A stretch of 47,424 nucleotides of DNA from Prevotella sp. UBA4268 (GTDB lineage Bacteria; Bacteroidota; Bacteroidia; Bacteroidales; Bacteroidaceae): the NCBI GenBank assembly GCA_002395135.1, contig DGWC01000066.1, positions 1 through 47,424 of the forward strand. The letters are read 5' to 3'. The notes under the pieces were generated by a model that worked only from the letters and a program-made list of their open reading frames with translations, had not been told where the DNA came from and did not search any database. Below are positions 8,535 through 17,889 of this stretch, piece after piece (position 1 is the stretch's first letter; each line of letters opens with the position of its first letter). A program made the translations under genes and the position numbers.

Positions 8535-8571
8535 CGGGATGCTTGCAAGATTGCAAAGCATCCCGTTTTTT
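8535..8571 (+). terminator. Intrinsic terminator of the second cassette
   Basis: CGGGATGCTT (8535-8544) pairs with the AAGCATCCCG that ends at 8565, with the inner bases GCAA and TTGC extending the stem; a T run follows. Confidence 0.85.
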
Positions 8572-8606
8572 GTTGTTAAGTAATGGAGGATTGAAGGCTA
8601 TAGGGT

Positions 8607-8807
8607 TGATGCGATAAATATACTTCAAGAGTCCATATCATATTAAAAGACAGCACTTGCATGATAGAATAACTTAAATGATTTGAAATCATTTCATGGA
8701 AAATTAACGTTTAATTCATGGTCATTATATGTTTATAAAACACGAATTTCCATCAATTAGCCATGAATTTCTCATTAATTCTTTCATGACGGGAATTTAT
8801 CGCATCA
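8607..8807. repeat. 201-bp element with 13-bp perfect terminal inverted repeats and a 22-bp-period core
   Basis: TGATGCGATAAAT (8607-8619) is exactly the reverse complement of 8795-8807. Inside, 8694-8721 and 8761-8789 form a second imperfect inverted repeat of about 28 bases. Between about 8678 and 8788, CATG or CACG words recur every 21-24 bases (8695, 8717, 8741, 8762, 8785) and separate dyads such as ATGATTT-G-AAATCAT and AATTAA-CGT-TTAATT. No coding potential exists. It resembles a miniature inverted-repeat element. It fills the gap between the second cassette and ispH, which otherwise holds nothing recognisable. Confidence 0.75.
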
Positions 8808-8875
8808 GTAGAGAAAGAAACTTGTTGATTGAACTATTGGAGTAGATGAGGAACCATGAAGAAAAGGAGTAAATT

Positions 8876-9739
8876 CTAATACGTATGCTGGGTTTCAATA
8901 TAGTCGCGGCACTCCTCCATGAGCCATTTGGGGGTGCTGGTGGCTCCGCAGATGCCAACAGACTGTATGCCCGTGAGCCACGTCTGCTGGATTTCTGATG
9001 AGTTTTCTACGAGATGGCAGTTGCTGTTCACCTGACAGCACTCGTTGTATAGCACACGGCCGTTGCTGCTCTTATGGCCGCATACGAAGAGGATGAGGTC
9101 GTGCTTCATGGCGAAGGCGCGGATGTTGTGCATGCGGTTGGCCACCTGGCGGCAGATGGTGTCGAAACTCTGAAACTGTGCTTGCGGCGATATGTGCTCC
9201 TTGATATAGAGAATGATGCGGTTGAACTCGTCGAGCGACTTGGTGGTTTGTGAATACAGATAGATGTCGCGGTTGAAATCGAGTTTCTTCACGTCGTCGA
9301 ACTTGGCAATGACGATGGCCTGGCTGTTCGTCTGACCTACCAATCCGAGCACTTCGGCATGTCCGGGTTTGCCGAAGATGACCAGTTGTGCTTCTGGATT
9401 GGCATCGTGTTGGCGTTTGATGCGCCGTTGCAGTTGCAACACCACGGGGCAGGTAGCATCGATAATCTCAATGTTGTTCTGCTGTGCCAGCAGATAGGTC
9501 TCTGGCGGTTCGCCGTGGGCGCGCAGCAATACCTTGACATCATGCAGTTGTTTCATGTCTTCGTGGTTGATGGTGACAAGCCCCAGGTTGCGGAGCCTGT
9601 CACATTCCATTCCGTTGTGCACGATGTCGCCCAGGCAATAGAGCGTGTTGCCCTTTGCCAGTTCTTCTTCGGCTTTCTTGATGGCGGTGGTCACGCCGAA
9701 GCAGAAGCCGCTGCCGCTGTCGATTTCTATCTGTAGCAT
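8876..9739 (-). CDS. ispH: 4-hydroxy-3-methylbut-2-enyl diphosphate reductase
   Basis: IspH (LytB) is the last enzyme of the MEP isoprenoid pathway. It reduces HMBPP to IPP and DMAPP with a [4Fe-4S] cluster in the cytoplasm. The protein has 287 residues, a normal length. The three cluster cysteines are at 13 (GSGFCFGV), 97 (DATCPVV) and 196 (FDTICRQV), close to the positions in the E. coli enzyme. The HGEPPE motif near residue 75 is also typical. It is the last gene of a minus-strand operon, 13 bases after meaB. In Porphyromonas gingivalis the equivalent gene is near cmk and porQ; here those lie about 14 kb away. Confidence 0.95.
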   Translation of the reverse strand: MLQIEIDSGSGFCFGVTTAIKKAEEELAKGNTLYCLGDIVHNGMECDRLRNLGLVTINHEDMKQLHDVKVLLRAHGEPPETYLLAQQNNIEIIDATCPVVLQLQRRIKRQHDANPEAQLVIFGKPGHAEVLGLVGQTNSQAIVIAKFDDVKKLDFNRDIYLYSQTTKSLDEFNRIILYIKEHISPQAQFQSFDTICRQVANRMHNIRAFAMKHDLILFVCGHKSSNGRVLYNECCQVNSNCHLVENSSEIQQTWLTGIQSVGICGATSTPKWLMEECRDYIETQHTY

Positions 9740-9752
9740 GATATGGGAGCGA

Positions 9753-10865
9753 TTATCTCAGTCTTTCTCCTTTCAGTTGTCTGAAATAGAGGTCAAGCAG
9801 GTCGCTGGCAGCGGCGAAACTGGTTTTCTCGCCCAGCAGAATGGTCTGCTCGGCATGCTGTATGCGCTGCTCGATGGTGGGGTTGTTGTAGAACGAATTG
9901 CGCAGATGCTCGTTGATGGTTTCATACATCCACCACTTGTTCTGCTCGTTGCGGCGCAGGTCGAAGTATCCGTTGGCTTTCACAAAGTCGAAATACTGGT
10001 AGATCATATCCCAAATCTCCTTGATGCCAGTGCCGTAGAATCCGCTGTAGCAGAGCACCTTGGGCAACCATCCGCTGTCGGGCATGGGGAAGAAATGCAG
10101 GGCGTTGCGGAAGTTGGTGGCTGCCATCTGGCATTTGTCCACGTTGCTGCCGTCGCACTTGTTGATGATGATGCCGTCGGAAATCTCCATGATGCCGCGC
10201 TTGATGCCTTGCAGTTCGTCGCCGGTTCCTGCCAGTTGGATGAGCAGGAAGAAATCCACCATGGAGTGGCAGGCCGTCTCGCTCTGTCCCACACCTACTG
10301 TTTCCACGAAAATCTTGTCGTATCCGGCAGCCTCGCACAGGATGATGGTTTCACGCGTCTTGCGCGCTACGCCGCCCAGAGAGCCTGCTGTTGGTGAAGG
10401 GCGGATGAATGCCTCTTCGCGCAATGACAGTTTCTCCATGCGCGTCTTGTCGCCGAGGATGCTGCCCTTGGAGCGTTCTGAACTGGGGTCGATGGCCAGA
10501 ACGGCCAGTTTACCGCCGTGCACGTCGAGCACATGACAGCCGAAGGCATCGATAGAGGTGCTCTTTCCGGCTCCCGGCACGCCGCTGATGCCTATGCGCA
10601 CGCTGTTGCCGCTGTAGGGGAGGCACTTCTCAATCACTTCTTGTGCCTTGGCCTGATGTGTGGGGTTCACGCTTTCCACCAGCGTTACCGCCTGGCTCAG
10701 GATGGTGACATCGCCTTTGATGATGCCTTCCACCAGTTCGGCGGCACTGTATTCGCGTCGGCGGAAGCGGCCGCGCCGCAGATAGGGGTTTACTATTGAC
10801 TGTGATGCTACGCCGGCGTTCACCTGCAAGCCTTTATATTCCTCACTGTTCTCTGGGTGTTCCAT
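9753..10865 (-). CDS. meaB: MeaB/ArgK-family GTPase, methylmalonyl-CoA mutase chaperone
   Basis: MeaB is a G3E-family P-loop GTPase that protects and reloads adenosylcobalamin-dependent methylmalonyl-CoA mutase in the cytoplasm. The 370-residue protein has a Walker A GVPGAGKST at 95-103, the DPSSERSKGSILGDKTRM region characteristic of MeaB/ArgK, the switch region FVETVGVGQSE and the guanine-binding NKCDG. The N-terminal extension of about 40 residues is Arg-rich. The mutase subunits are not in the window; a succinate-propionate pathway would use it, which suits Prevotella. It lies 10 bases after the DUF1573 gene and 13 bases before ispH, so co-transcription is likely. Confidence 0.93.
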   Translation of the reverse strand: MEHPENSEEYKGLQVNAGVASQSIVNPYLRRGRFRRREYSAAELVEGIIKGDVTILSQAVTLVESVNPTHQAKAQEVIEKCLPYSGNSVRIGISGVPGAGKSTSIDAFGCHVLDVHGGKLAVLAIDPSSERSKGSILGDKTRMEKLSLREEAFIRPSPTAGSLGGVARKTRETIILCEAAGYDKIFVETVGVGQSETACHSMVDFFLLIQLAGTGDELQGIKRGIMEISDGIIINKCDGSNVDKCQMAATNFRNALHFFPMPDSGWLPKVLCYSGFYGTGIKEIWDMIYQYFDFVKANGYFDLRRNEQNKWWMYETINEHLRNSFYNNPTIEQRIQHAEQTILLGEKTSFAAASDLLDLYFRQLKGERLR

Positions 10866-10875
10866 GGTTATGTAT

Positions 10876-11943
10876 TTATTTGATATTAATATTGATGACT
10901 ACTTTTGATTTCTCTGGGTCGTTGGTGATCATGAGCACACGGGGTTTAGTGCGTGCTCCGCGCAAGGTCTTTGCCTCGGCAGTGATCTTCAGCGTTGCTG
11001 TTTCGTTGGGCAGCAGACGCGTCTTGTTGAGTTTCACTTTCAGTCCGGAAGTGAACATTTGCAGGCTGCTGATGTTCAGGTCGGAGCGTCCCACGTTCTC
11101 GATGGTGATGGTCTCGGTCTTCTTTGCCTTGCCGTTCATGACGAAGTCAACGTTCTCTTGCGAGAGGCGCACCTGCGGCGCATTGGCAAGTTGCGACTCT
11201 GTCATCTCGGTGAAGGCTGGCAAGAGCACGGCCGACACGGGTATTTCTTTCTCGGGGCTCACCTTGTCGCCCGGGAACATGCCGAGGAAGACACTGGTCT
11301 GCGTGAGTCCGTAGTCGCGCAATTTCTTGGAATCGAGAATCACCGACACCGTTCCCTGTCGTCCGGGCATGATGGTGGTGGGCGACACGTTGGCGCTCAG
11401 ATAGGGCGGCAGGTGCATCACCGTGGGCGAAATGGGTTGTGTGCTGCCGTTCAAGATGTGGATTTTCTGCATGGGGCGGTCGCCTCTGTTCACATCGTCG
11501 AACTCGATGTTGTTCTGATCGGCCCGTATATTAACAAAGGTGTAGGGATAGTTACCTGAGAAATCCACCACTTCCTCCATCACAACCCCTCGTATGGATA
11601 GGTAGAAGGGCTTGTCGGAGGCGTTGCTGTAGAGGCCGATGTCTTTCTTGAAGTGTCCCATCTGCTGCGCGTCATAAGTGGCCGATACGGTAAACGCATC
11701 GCCTGCGGGGATGCTGCCCTTGGGGTATTCCACCGTGGTGCATCCGCAACTGGTTCTCACCTTGTTGATCTGCAAGGCACTGTGCCCGCTGTTCTTGAGT
11801 TCGAACTTCACGGTGACGGGGTTCTCGTAGGCCACGTTTCCGCAGTCGATCACCTCATGCTTTGCCGTAATCTGCTGTGCCGAGGCCTGGATGGCGGCCA
11901 TGGCCAGGGCTGAGAGTATGATTGTCTTCTTATTCATAATCAT
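10876..11943 (-). CDS. DUF1573 domain-containing exported protein
   Basis: This 355-residue protein has an N-terminal signal peptide (MNKKTIILSALAMAAIQASA, cleaved near AQQ). The first domain (about 22-115) has the DUF1573 hallmarks FELKNSGHSALQINKV followed by TSCGCTTVEYPKG with the CGC motif. A second immunoglobulin-like half ends in TKPRVLMITNDPEKSK. DUF1573 proteins are abundant Bacteroidota periplasmic or surface proteins of unknown role with an ASH-like fold. The start could be the ATG at 11943 or the one two codons later. It is the second gene of the operon, 18 bases after the alpha-2-macroglobulin gene. Confidence 0.85.
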   Translation of the reverse strand: MIMNKKTIILSALAMAAIQASAQQITAKHEVIDCGNVAYENPVTVKFELKNSGHSALQINKVRTSCGCTTVEYPKGSIPAGDAFTVSATYDAQQMGHFKKDIGLYSNASDKPFYLSIRGVVMEEVVDFSGNYPYTFVNIRADQNNIEFDDVNRGDRPMQKIHILNGSTQPISPTVMHLPPYLSANVSPTTIMPGRQGTVSVILDSKKLRDYGLTQTSVFLGMFPGDKVSPEKEIPVSAVLLPAFTEMTESQLANAPQVRLSQENVDFVMNGKAKKTETITIENVGRSDLNISSLQMFTSGLKVKLNKTRLLPNETATLKITAEAKTLRGARTKPRVLMITNDPEKSKVVININIK

Positions 11944-11961
11944 ATATTGTCTTCTTCGTAT

Positions 11962-14900
11962 TTATTCTACGTGGATGGTCTGCGACTTGCTGCGGCCGGT
12001 GAACTCAGGCGAATAGGCGCACTGGATGGTGCATGTGCCTGTTTCGTAGGTGCCGGCGCGGTCGATGTAGTATTCTGTTTCGATGGTATGTCTGCCTTTC
12101 GACAGTATGTCGATATAATAGTTCGTGGCATTGTCTTTTGGCGAACAGTAGTAGCCCCAGTGGTAGCCGCTCAACTGGTTCACAGGTTCGAGGCATGTAG
12201 CGCGCTTGTCGATGACCTGAACATAGTCGTAGTCGCGGTCGGCCTGTATGGTGATGCGCACCTTCACCTTATCGCCCACATGATAAGCACCGTTGTCTTT
12301 CCTGTTATTGTCGGCGGGCAGAATCTCACGGGTTACCGTGATGCCCGACGCTGCCTGCTCTATGTCTTTGGTAGACTGCATGAACTGGGCATAGACAGCA
12401 CCCCACGACGTGCCGGTGCTGGTCTTTTCGGCAGTAAGTGACTTGGCGTTTCCTGCTGGAAGCGTGGTCTTGACATAGCCCAATCCGGCTGTTGCCTTGG
12501 GCAGTTCGACGGCTTTCCCGTCAACGGCGAACCGTGTCTGCTCCTGCTGGGCGAGTATGCTGGTGTTGCCGTTGAGGAAGGCATAGACGGCATTCACGCT
12601 GTTGATGGGCGTGTCCCATGCCTGTGTGCGCTTCTCTTGCAGCAGCCACCGTTTCATCTCATCGATGGTTTGCTGGTCATAAGGAGTAACCATTGTGAGT
12701 GCTTCGATGACCATCGACTGCGTGGGAATGCGGTAGTCGCACCATGAATAGTGGGCGCGCGGCGAGTCGAAATAGCGTCCCATCTCTTCCTTGTAGACCG
12801 TATATTCCTTCAGACTCTTCACGTATTGGAGCGCCTTGGCGCTCTTTCCCTGTTTGAAGAGCACGACAGCCATCATCGCCTTGGCATAGAGATTCTGTGT
12901 GAGGACTTGTTTCTCCAGATGGTTCATCAGATAGTCGGTGGCTTCCTGCTCTTTGGCAGAGAGGCGCTTGTTGGTGATGGCGTTGATATATACCCATTGC
13001 AGGGCATGGTGGTCGTGGATGTAGAAAGGCTGTTTTTTCTTTTCGAGTTTCTTCATTTCTTCCACTTCCTTGATCACGACATCACTCAAGAACGAATCGG
13101 CTTTGCGCTGCATGCCGGTGGTGTTGGCATCTTCGCTGCCGATGAGCAAGTTCATGCGGGTGAGAAACTCCAGCACTTCGGCCGTCATGCACGGGCTTCC
13201 CGGCATGCCTTCCCACCAGGAGAACGAGCCGTCGCCGTTCTGCAGTTTGTTGAGATGGGCGAGAATCGTGCTCTGGCGGTTGTTCAATGCGTTCTCGTCG
13301 AAGTAGTTTGCCAGTGCTTTCTTCTGGTCGGCTTCGTGTTCGGCATCCAATACCCACGGCGTTTCGTCCAGAACAAGTGTTTTCAGTTGCTGGTTTTTCT
13401 CCAGACTGCTCATCAACGATGTTTCATTGCCTTGCTCACGCTGCCACTGGTTGAACACGGTCTTGATGCGCTCGCTCTGGCTCATGATGTGTTTCCCAAT
13501 GCTGTTGGCATAATAGGCGGCGGCCAGACTGATAGCGTTTTTCTCATCAGCCTTTCCCACAAAGGGCAGTGCCTGCACCATCAGCCATGCAGGATTGTTG
13601 GTGTATTCTACGGTGAGCCTTGGACTAAGAGACGATGAGCCGGCGGTGAGAGCAGACTCAGGGATGAGTTTACCGAGGTCGACGGTCATCGTGCCTGCTT
13701 CGTGCTGCGTGAACGGAACGGTGTTGATTACCATTTCGCGGTCGGGAAGAACGGGCAGATAGTGCTGCTCGCCGTCGCTGAATCCGTCGCCGGCAGCCAC
13801 AATCTTGCAGATGAGCAGGGTGGGGGTGGCTGCGGTGGGTTCGAACTCAAAGACCACATTGGCCGTTTCACCGGCTTTTACACTGAACGGATTCACGGTT
13901 TTCAGGACAGTCTGCTCCGTTTCCGGATTAATCAGTTGCATCATGGCATCGCCGGAAACATCTTTCTCAGCGGTGTTGAATATCTTTGTGGAAATGGTAG
14001 CCTTGTCGCCCATGCGCACAAAGCGTGGCATGTTGGGCTGCACCATCACGTCCTTCTTTGCCACGGAAAGGGCTTCAATCAGTCCGTAGTTCATCTCTTT
14101 GTCGTGGGCAAGGCCGATGAATTTCCACGTGGTAATGCTCTCAGGCAGTGTGAACTTAACACTCACGTCGCCTTTCTCGTTGCAGAGCAGGGCGGGATAG
14201 AAGAATGCAGTTTCGCTGAGGTTTTCACGCACTTGTGCCATGGCCATGCCCTTTCCCTCTGCAGGAACTTCTTCCATGCCGCTGCCGCTGGTGAATTCAC
14301 CGGCATCGGCAAGACTTTCCGTCGCATAATCACTCATGGACATGGCTTCGTTTGACATTTTCGCATTGACAGCAGCCGGAGCACGGGCAGCCATAGCCAT
14401 TTTGGGTGAAACCTCTTCCTTGGCAAGCATTACTTCGCCATTCATTTCATCGTTTGCGAAAGCCCTCATAGATCCTGTATAGCAAAACATTATGCGATTG
14501 ATTTCAGGAGAGATGAAGTGCGAAAGTTCTATGTCTTTCACTTTCAGATGCTGAGGATATTGCTGTCCAGACATGTATTGAGTCGGGTTGTGTGGTTGCT
14601 CCCAACTTGTTCTCGGCATGTTCTGGAACATGCGCAAGTTGAGATTCCACGACATGGGCGACAGATGGTCGAGGCTCTTGTCATACATGGTTGCCATCAG
14701 TTGTGCAGATGCCGCCTTGCCGTCGGGACCTTTTATGTTGAGCGTCCACTCTTCCTTTTGCCCGGGAGTGAGTCTGTCGCGGAAGGTGGTCCATTGCATA
14801 TTCATCTTTTTCTCTGGCAACGGACGTTGGATGGTGGCACTGTGCCTGTAGAGGACCCCGTCTTTCACCCATGCAAAGGTGAGCAGCAATCCCGTTCCGT

Positions 14901-17616
14901 ATTCTTCTTTGTAGGTGAACAGACGCGTTGTGAGGGCATTGCTCTGGTCAATGGCTCCGCTTTCAAGCACCTTGTTGCCGGCAATGACATTATATAATAT
15001 ATGTGTATCGGGGTCGGAGGAGCCCACCTGAATGGCAACGGGCTTCCCGTCGCGCGGGAAAGTGTTGGCCGTTTGATAGAACCAGTCGTGCGTTTCGATG
15101 CAAGGAGTCTTGTCTTTCATCGAGAACACCACGAATTCTTTCTTAACCGACTCGTTTTCGCAGGTGGCTTCGATGGTGTGGCGGCCCGATTTCAGGTTCT
15201 TGGCATGAATGGTGACAGGCTGGTTGGCCTGTGCCAACTTGGGATTCTTGCCGTCGATGGTATATCTCACCGTCCCTTCAATGGGCTGTCCTGCAGCGTT
15301 TCTCAATGAGAAGGAGAACGATTTCAGCGAGTCGCTTTCGCTCTTCTCTGCGATGTCACAGTAGAAGGCAACTGGCTTGTTGCCTAAAGGCACGCTGATG
15401 CTTCCGTCATGGCTCTCTCCGCCCAGGTCGGTCACAGTGGCCTTGGCAATGAAATCGTAGAACCGCGGTCTGCTCATATACTCCTCTTCATCCATGCCAT
15501 TGCCGTCGTAATCGTTTTCCCATGACGGCAGCACCAGTGGAATGTTGATCCGGAACTCTCCTTTTTCGTCGGTCACGGCTTCTCCGTTATCGAGATCTTC
15601 AGTGATGCCGTTGCCCCCCCACCACCAGCACCATGCTGCTTTTCTGCGCTGTATGGAATAACTGATCTTGGCATTTTGCACAGGGACTCCCGCATAACTC
15701 TTTGCGCGGCCGGTAACGGTGAGGGTGTCGCCGTTGGCGTATTTCGTTTTGATTTCGTCAAACTCCACTTCAAACGTGGGGCGTTTATACTCCTCAACCT
15801 GTAAGTTGGCATAGCCGTTACCCAAACTGGTGAGGAAACTGAATGTACCCGTCAGCCCATTTGCAGGCAGGATGAAATCTTCTGAGAAAGTACCATATTC
15901 GTCGGTTTCCACCTCTTTGGTTTTCACTTCTTTGTAGTTGGCATTTCTGAGCGTCACCTTGAGTTTGCGGTTTGCCATGGGCATCGTCTTGATGCCCTTG
16001 GTGGTTGTGAAGCCAATTCCAGAGAGATGGACGGTCTGTCCGGGGCGGTAGATGTGCCTGTCGGTATAGAGTTGCACATTGGTGGAGAAACCTGTTGCCT
16101 CGCTGTAGTAGAAAGCCATTCTCCTTATATATGAAGTGTTGCAGCACTTGTCATCGTCCGTATAGACGTAAACCGAGAAAAAGGGGTTGTCATGTTCTGT
16201 GTAGACAACCTCGCCTTTTTCGTCGCAGGTGAGGATGATGGGTTTGATTGTGTCTTTTCTCCTGTGCTCAGGATATATCTTCACCTTTGCTCCCGGCACC
16301 GGCTGGCCGCTCGTGGCATTCACCACCGCCATACGCGTTTGTCCGCCAGGAAGGCTTTCTGAGATGACGGTCAGGTCGCTCACGTAAACCAGCATTCTCT
16401 TTTCTGGTATTTTCGCGTTATCGGTTTTTGCCGTAAGGAGATAGGCTCCTTTTGACAACGAGGGGATTGTGACATCCTTGCCGTTGAACACTTCATATTC
16501 CTCTCTACCGATAAAACAGGTTGAAAAGGTTATGCTGCTCTCTGGAATAATTCTTTGCTTGATGACCTGGTAATCCTTCTGGTTGTTCACATCGTAGGTG
16601 TTGTCGCCCGTGATGTTGAGGCGCGCGATCTTGAAGTCCACAGACTTGATGTTGCGGAAATTCTCCAACTTGAGGTTGATGGGCTTTCCGGAAGGATTCA
16701 CCGTCTTCTCTAATCGTATGTCGAATTGCGGATAGGTAAGGTCTTTCCGCATGTTGCGCAGTTCGTTCATCCGTTTCCAATCCCCCCATCGGCTGAGTGA
16801 ACTGTCGATATATTGTATGAGTTCTTTGTTCCGTTTCGACATTTCGTTCTGGCGGACACTGCAAATCCTCATATAATTAACGCGTTCCACGGCCACCTCT
16901 CCGCATTCCGTGAGGTCGCCATAGCAGTCAATCAGGGAGTCGAGGGCAGCGATATAAGGAGATCCTTCCAGTTTGTAACTTCGCTGTGCATGCTGCTGCT
17001 TCACCATTTCGAGTGCCGTCATCAGGGCGGCGCGGCGGTTGCCTGCCTTTTCATAATAGGCATGTAAACCCGTGAAGTCGCTTATATGATAGCCCACCAC
17101 GCTCAACAGGTCGTTGCCGAATATCTCACTGTCAGCACCATTTACCACTACCGGCTCAAACTCAGATGCTTTTCTGGAAGCCAGTATGTCAGGATGCAGC
17201 ATGGCTTTCTTGAGATATACTTTTGCCTTTTCGGCATACTTGTCGTCCTCGCTTGTGTTGTTGAGATAGAGTGACCAGATGATGCAATCGTAGACAGCAG
17301 CCAGGGCCAGGTCCTCTTTCTCGGCTTTTATTTCCTGTGCTTCAAAGTTTTGCAATATCGAATCCAGCGAGTCGGGCGACAGCATCAGTTGATATGTGGC
17401 ATGCCTCAGATGGGCCTTGAGCAGATGACCGTATTGTTTTTCCTTGTCGGCTTTCTTGATTATCTTTTCCAGTATGGTCAACTGTGTCTTGGGCAGATCC
17501 TTTTGGACTGCCTCGTCAGACTGTTTCCACAAATCCTTATAACTTTGTCCAAACACAGAAAATGGCATAAGCACAAAAACGATGAGTAACAAATAAAGGT
17601 TTCTTTTCATAATCAC
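11962..17616 (-). CDS. Bacterial alpha-2-macroglobulin family protein without a thioester motif
   Basis: This is a very large exported protein (1884 residues) with a signal peptide (KRNLYLLLIVFVLMPFSVFG). The order fits bacterial alpha-2-macroglobulins: an N-terminal helical region, MG domains with the bait-side strand LYTDRHIYRPGQTVHLSG (near residue 520), the A2M domain with ESITTWKFIGLAHDKEMNYG, a thioester-like helical domain (about 1340-1680) with WWEGMPGSPCMTAEVL, and a C-terminal receptor-like domain. The CxEQ thioester is absent: the matching site reads LPFVGKADEKNAISLAAAYY. The protein may therefore trap proteases or have a structural role without covalent capture. It is the first gene of a minus-strand operon with DUF1573, meaB and ispH. 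Confidence 0.9.
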   Translation of the reverse strand: MIMKRNLYLLLIVFVLMPFSVFGQSYKDLWKQSDEAVQKDLPKTQLTILEKIIKKADKEKQYGHLLKAHLRHATYQLMLSPDSLDSILQNFEAQEIKAEKEDLALAAVYDCIIWSLYLNNTSEDDKYAEKAKVYLKKAMLHPDILASRKASEFEPVVVNGADSEIFGNDLLSVVGYHISDFTGLHAYYEKAGNRRAALMTALEMVKQQHAQRSYKLEGSPYIAALDSLIDCYGDLTECGEVAVERVNYMRICSVRQNEMSKRNKELIQYIDSSLSRWGDWKRMNELRNMRKDLTYPQFDIRLEKTVNPSGKPINLKLENFRNIKSVDFKIARLNITGDNTYDVNNQKDYQVIKQRIIPESSITFSTCFIGREEYEVFNGKDVTIPSLSKGAYLLTAKTDNAKIPEKRMLVYVSDLTVISESLPGGQTRMAVVNATSGQPVPGAKVKIYPEHRRKDTIKPIILTCDEKGEVVYTEHDNPFFSVYVYTDDDKCCNTSYIRRMAFYYSEATGFSTNVQLYTDRHIYRPGQTVHLSGIGFTTTKGIKTMPMANRKLKVTLRNANYKEVKTKEVETDEYGTFSEDFILPANGLTGTFSFLTSLGNGYANLQVEEYKRPTFEVEFDEIKTKYANGDTLTVTGRAKSYAGVPVQNAKISYSIQRRKAAWCWWWGGNGITEDLDNGEAVTDEKGEFRINIPLVLPSWENDYDGNGMDEEEYMSRPRFYDFIAKATVTDLGGESHDGSISVPLGNKPVAFYCDIAEKSESDSLKSFSFSLRNAAGQPIEGTVRYTIDGKNPKLAQANQPVTIHAKNLKSGRHTIEATCENESVKKEFVVFSMKDKTPCIETHDWFYQTANTFPRDGKPVAIQVGSSDPDTHILYNVIAGNKVLESGAIDQSNALTTRLFTYKEEYGTGLLLTFAWVKDGVLYRHSATIQRPLPEKKMNMQWTTFRDRLTPGQKEEWTLNIKGPDGKAASAQLMATMYDKSLDHLSPMSWNLNLRMFQNMPRTSWEQPHNPTQYMSGQQYPQHLKVKDIELSHFISPEINRIMFCYTGSMRAFANDEMNGEVMLAKEEVSPKMAMAARAPAAVNAKMSNEAMSMSDYATESLADAGEFTSGSGMEEVPAEGKGMAMAQVRENLSETAFFYPALLCNEKGDVSVKFTLPESITTWKFIGLAHDKEMNYGLIEALSVAKKDVMVQPNMPRFVRMGDKATISTKIFNTAEKDVSGDAMMQLINPETEQTVLKTVNPFSVKAGETANVVFEFEPTAATPTLLICKIVAAGDGFSDGEQHYLPVLPDREMVINTVPFTQHEAGTMTVDLGKLIPESALTAGSSSLSPRLTVEYTNNPAWLMVQALPFVGKADEKNAISLAAAYYANSIGKHIMSQSERIKTVFNQWQREQGNETSLMSSLEKNQQLKTLVLDETPWVLDAEHEADQKKALANYFDENALNNRQSTILAHLNKLQNGDGSFSWWEGMPGSPCMTAEVLEFLTRMNLLIGSEDANTTGMQRKADSFLSDVVIKEVEEMKKLEKKKQPFYIHDHHALQWVYINAITNKRLSAKEQEATDYLMNHLEKQVLTQNLYAKAMMAVVLFKQGKSAKALQYVKSLKEYTVYKEEMGRYFDSPRAHYSWCDYRIPTQSMVIEALTMVTPYDQQTIDEMKRWLLQEKRTQAWDTPINSVNAVYAFLNGNTSILAQQEQTRFAVDGKAVELPKATAGLGYVKTTLPAGNAKSLTAEKTSTGTSWGAVYAQFMQSTKDIEQAASGITVTREILPADNNRKDNGAYHVGDKVKVRITIQADRDYDYVQVIDKRATCLEPVNQLSGYHWGYYCSPKDNATNYYIDILSKGRHTIETEYYIDRAGTYETGTCTIQCAYSPEFTGRSKSQTIHVE

Positions 17617-17643
17617 GTTATCTTAATTCAATAAGATTAAATG

Positions 17644-17675
17644 CAAAGATACGGAAAATCTTGCACATAGACCAA
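17644..17675 (-). promoter_or_regulatory. Promoter of the alpha-2-macroglobulin operon
   Basis: On the minus strand, TATCTTTG (17644-17651) is a perfect -7 box. A TTG (17673-17675) lies 21 bases upstream as a partial -33 box. The ATG is about 28 bases downstream. Confidence 0.6.
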
Positions 17676-17855
17676 CAAATAAGGCGGATTTTTAGTTTTT
17701 TTACTCATCTTTCGGATGTCGTAAGTGTTTCGGAAGTGTAGAACTTCTGGAATAAGAACAATCTTCCCTGTCTGTTTCAGTGACTATCGGACTGAGGCCG
17801 ATGATGATTTTTTGAAAATATAGCGTCTGTTTTTTCGTTTCTCAATTATTTTATA

Positions 17856-17863
17856 TAACTTTG
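17856..17863 (+). promoter_or_regulatory. Promoter -7 box of the peroxiredoxin/phosphorylase operon
   Basis: TAACTTTG fits the -7 consensus 26 bases before the bcp ATG. The -33 region is T-rich without a clean TTTG. Confidence 0.55.
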
Positions 17864-17889
17864 CACAAAAATATAATTACCAGAAGAAT

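Noticed and set aside
8607..8807. Phage or integron attachment site
   Set aside because: There is no integrase, no tRNA nearby and no duplicated core; a MITE-like element explains the inverted ends better.
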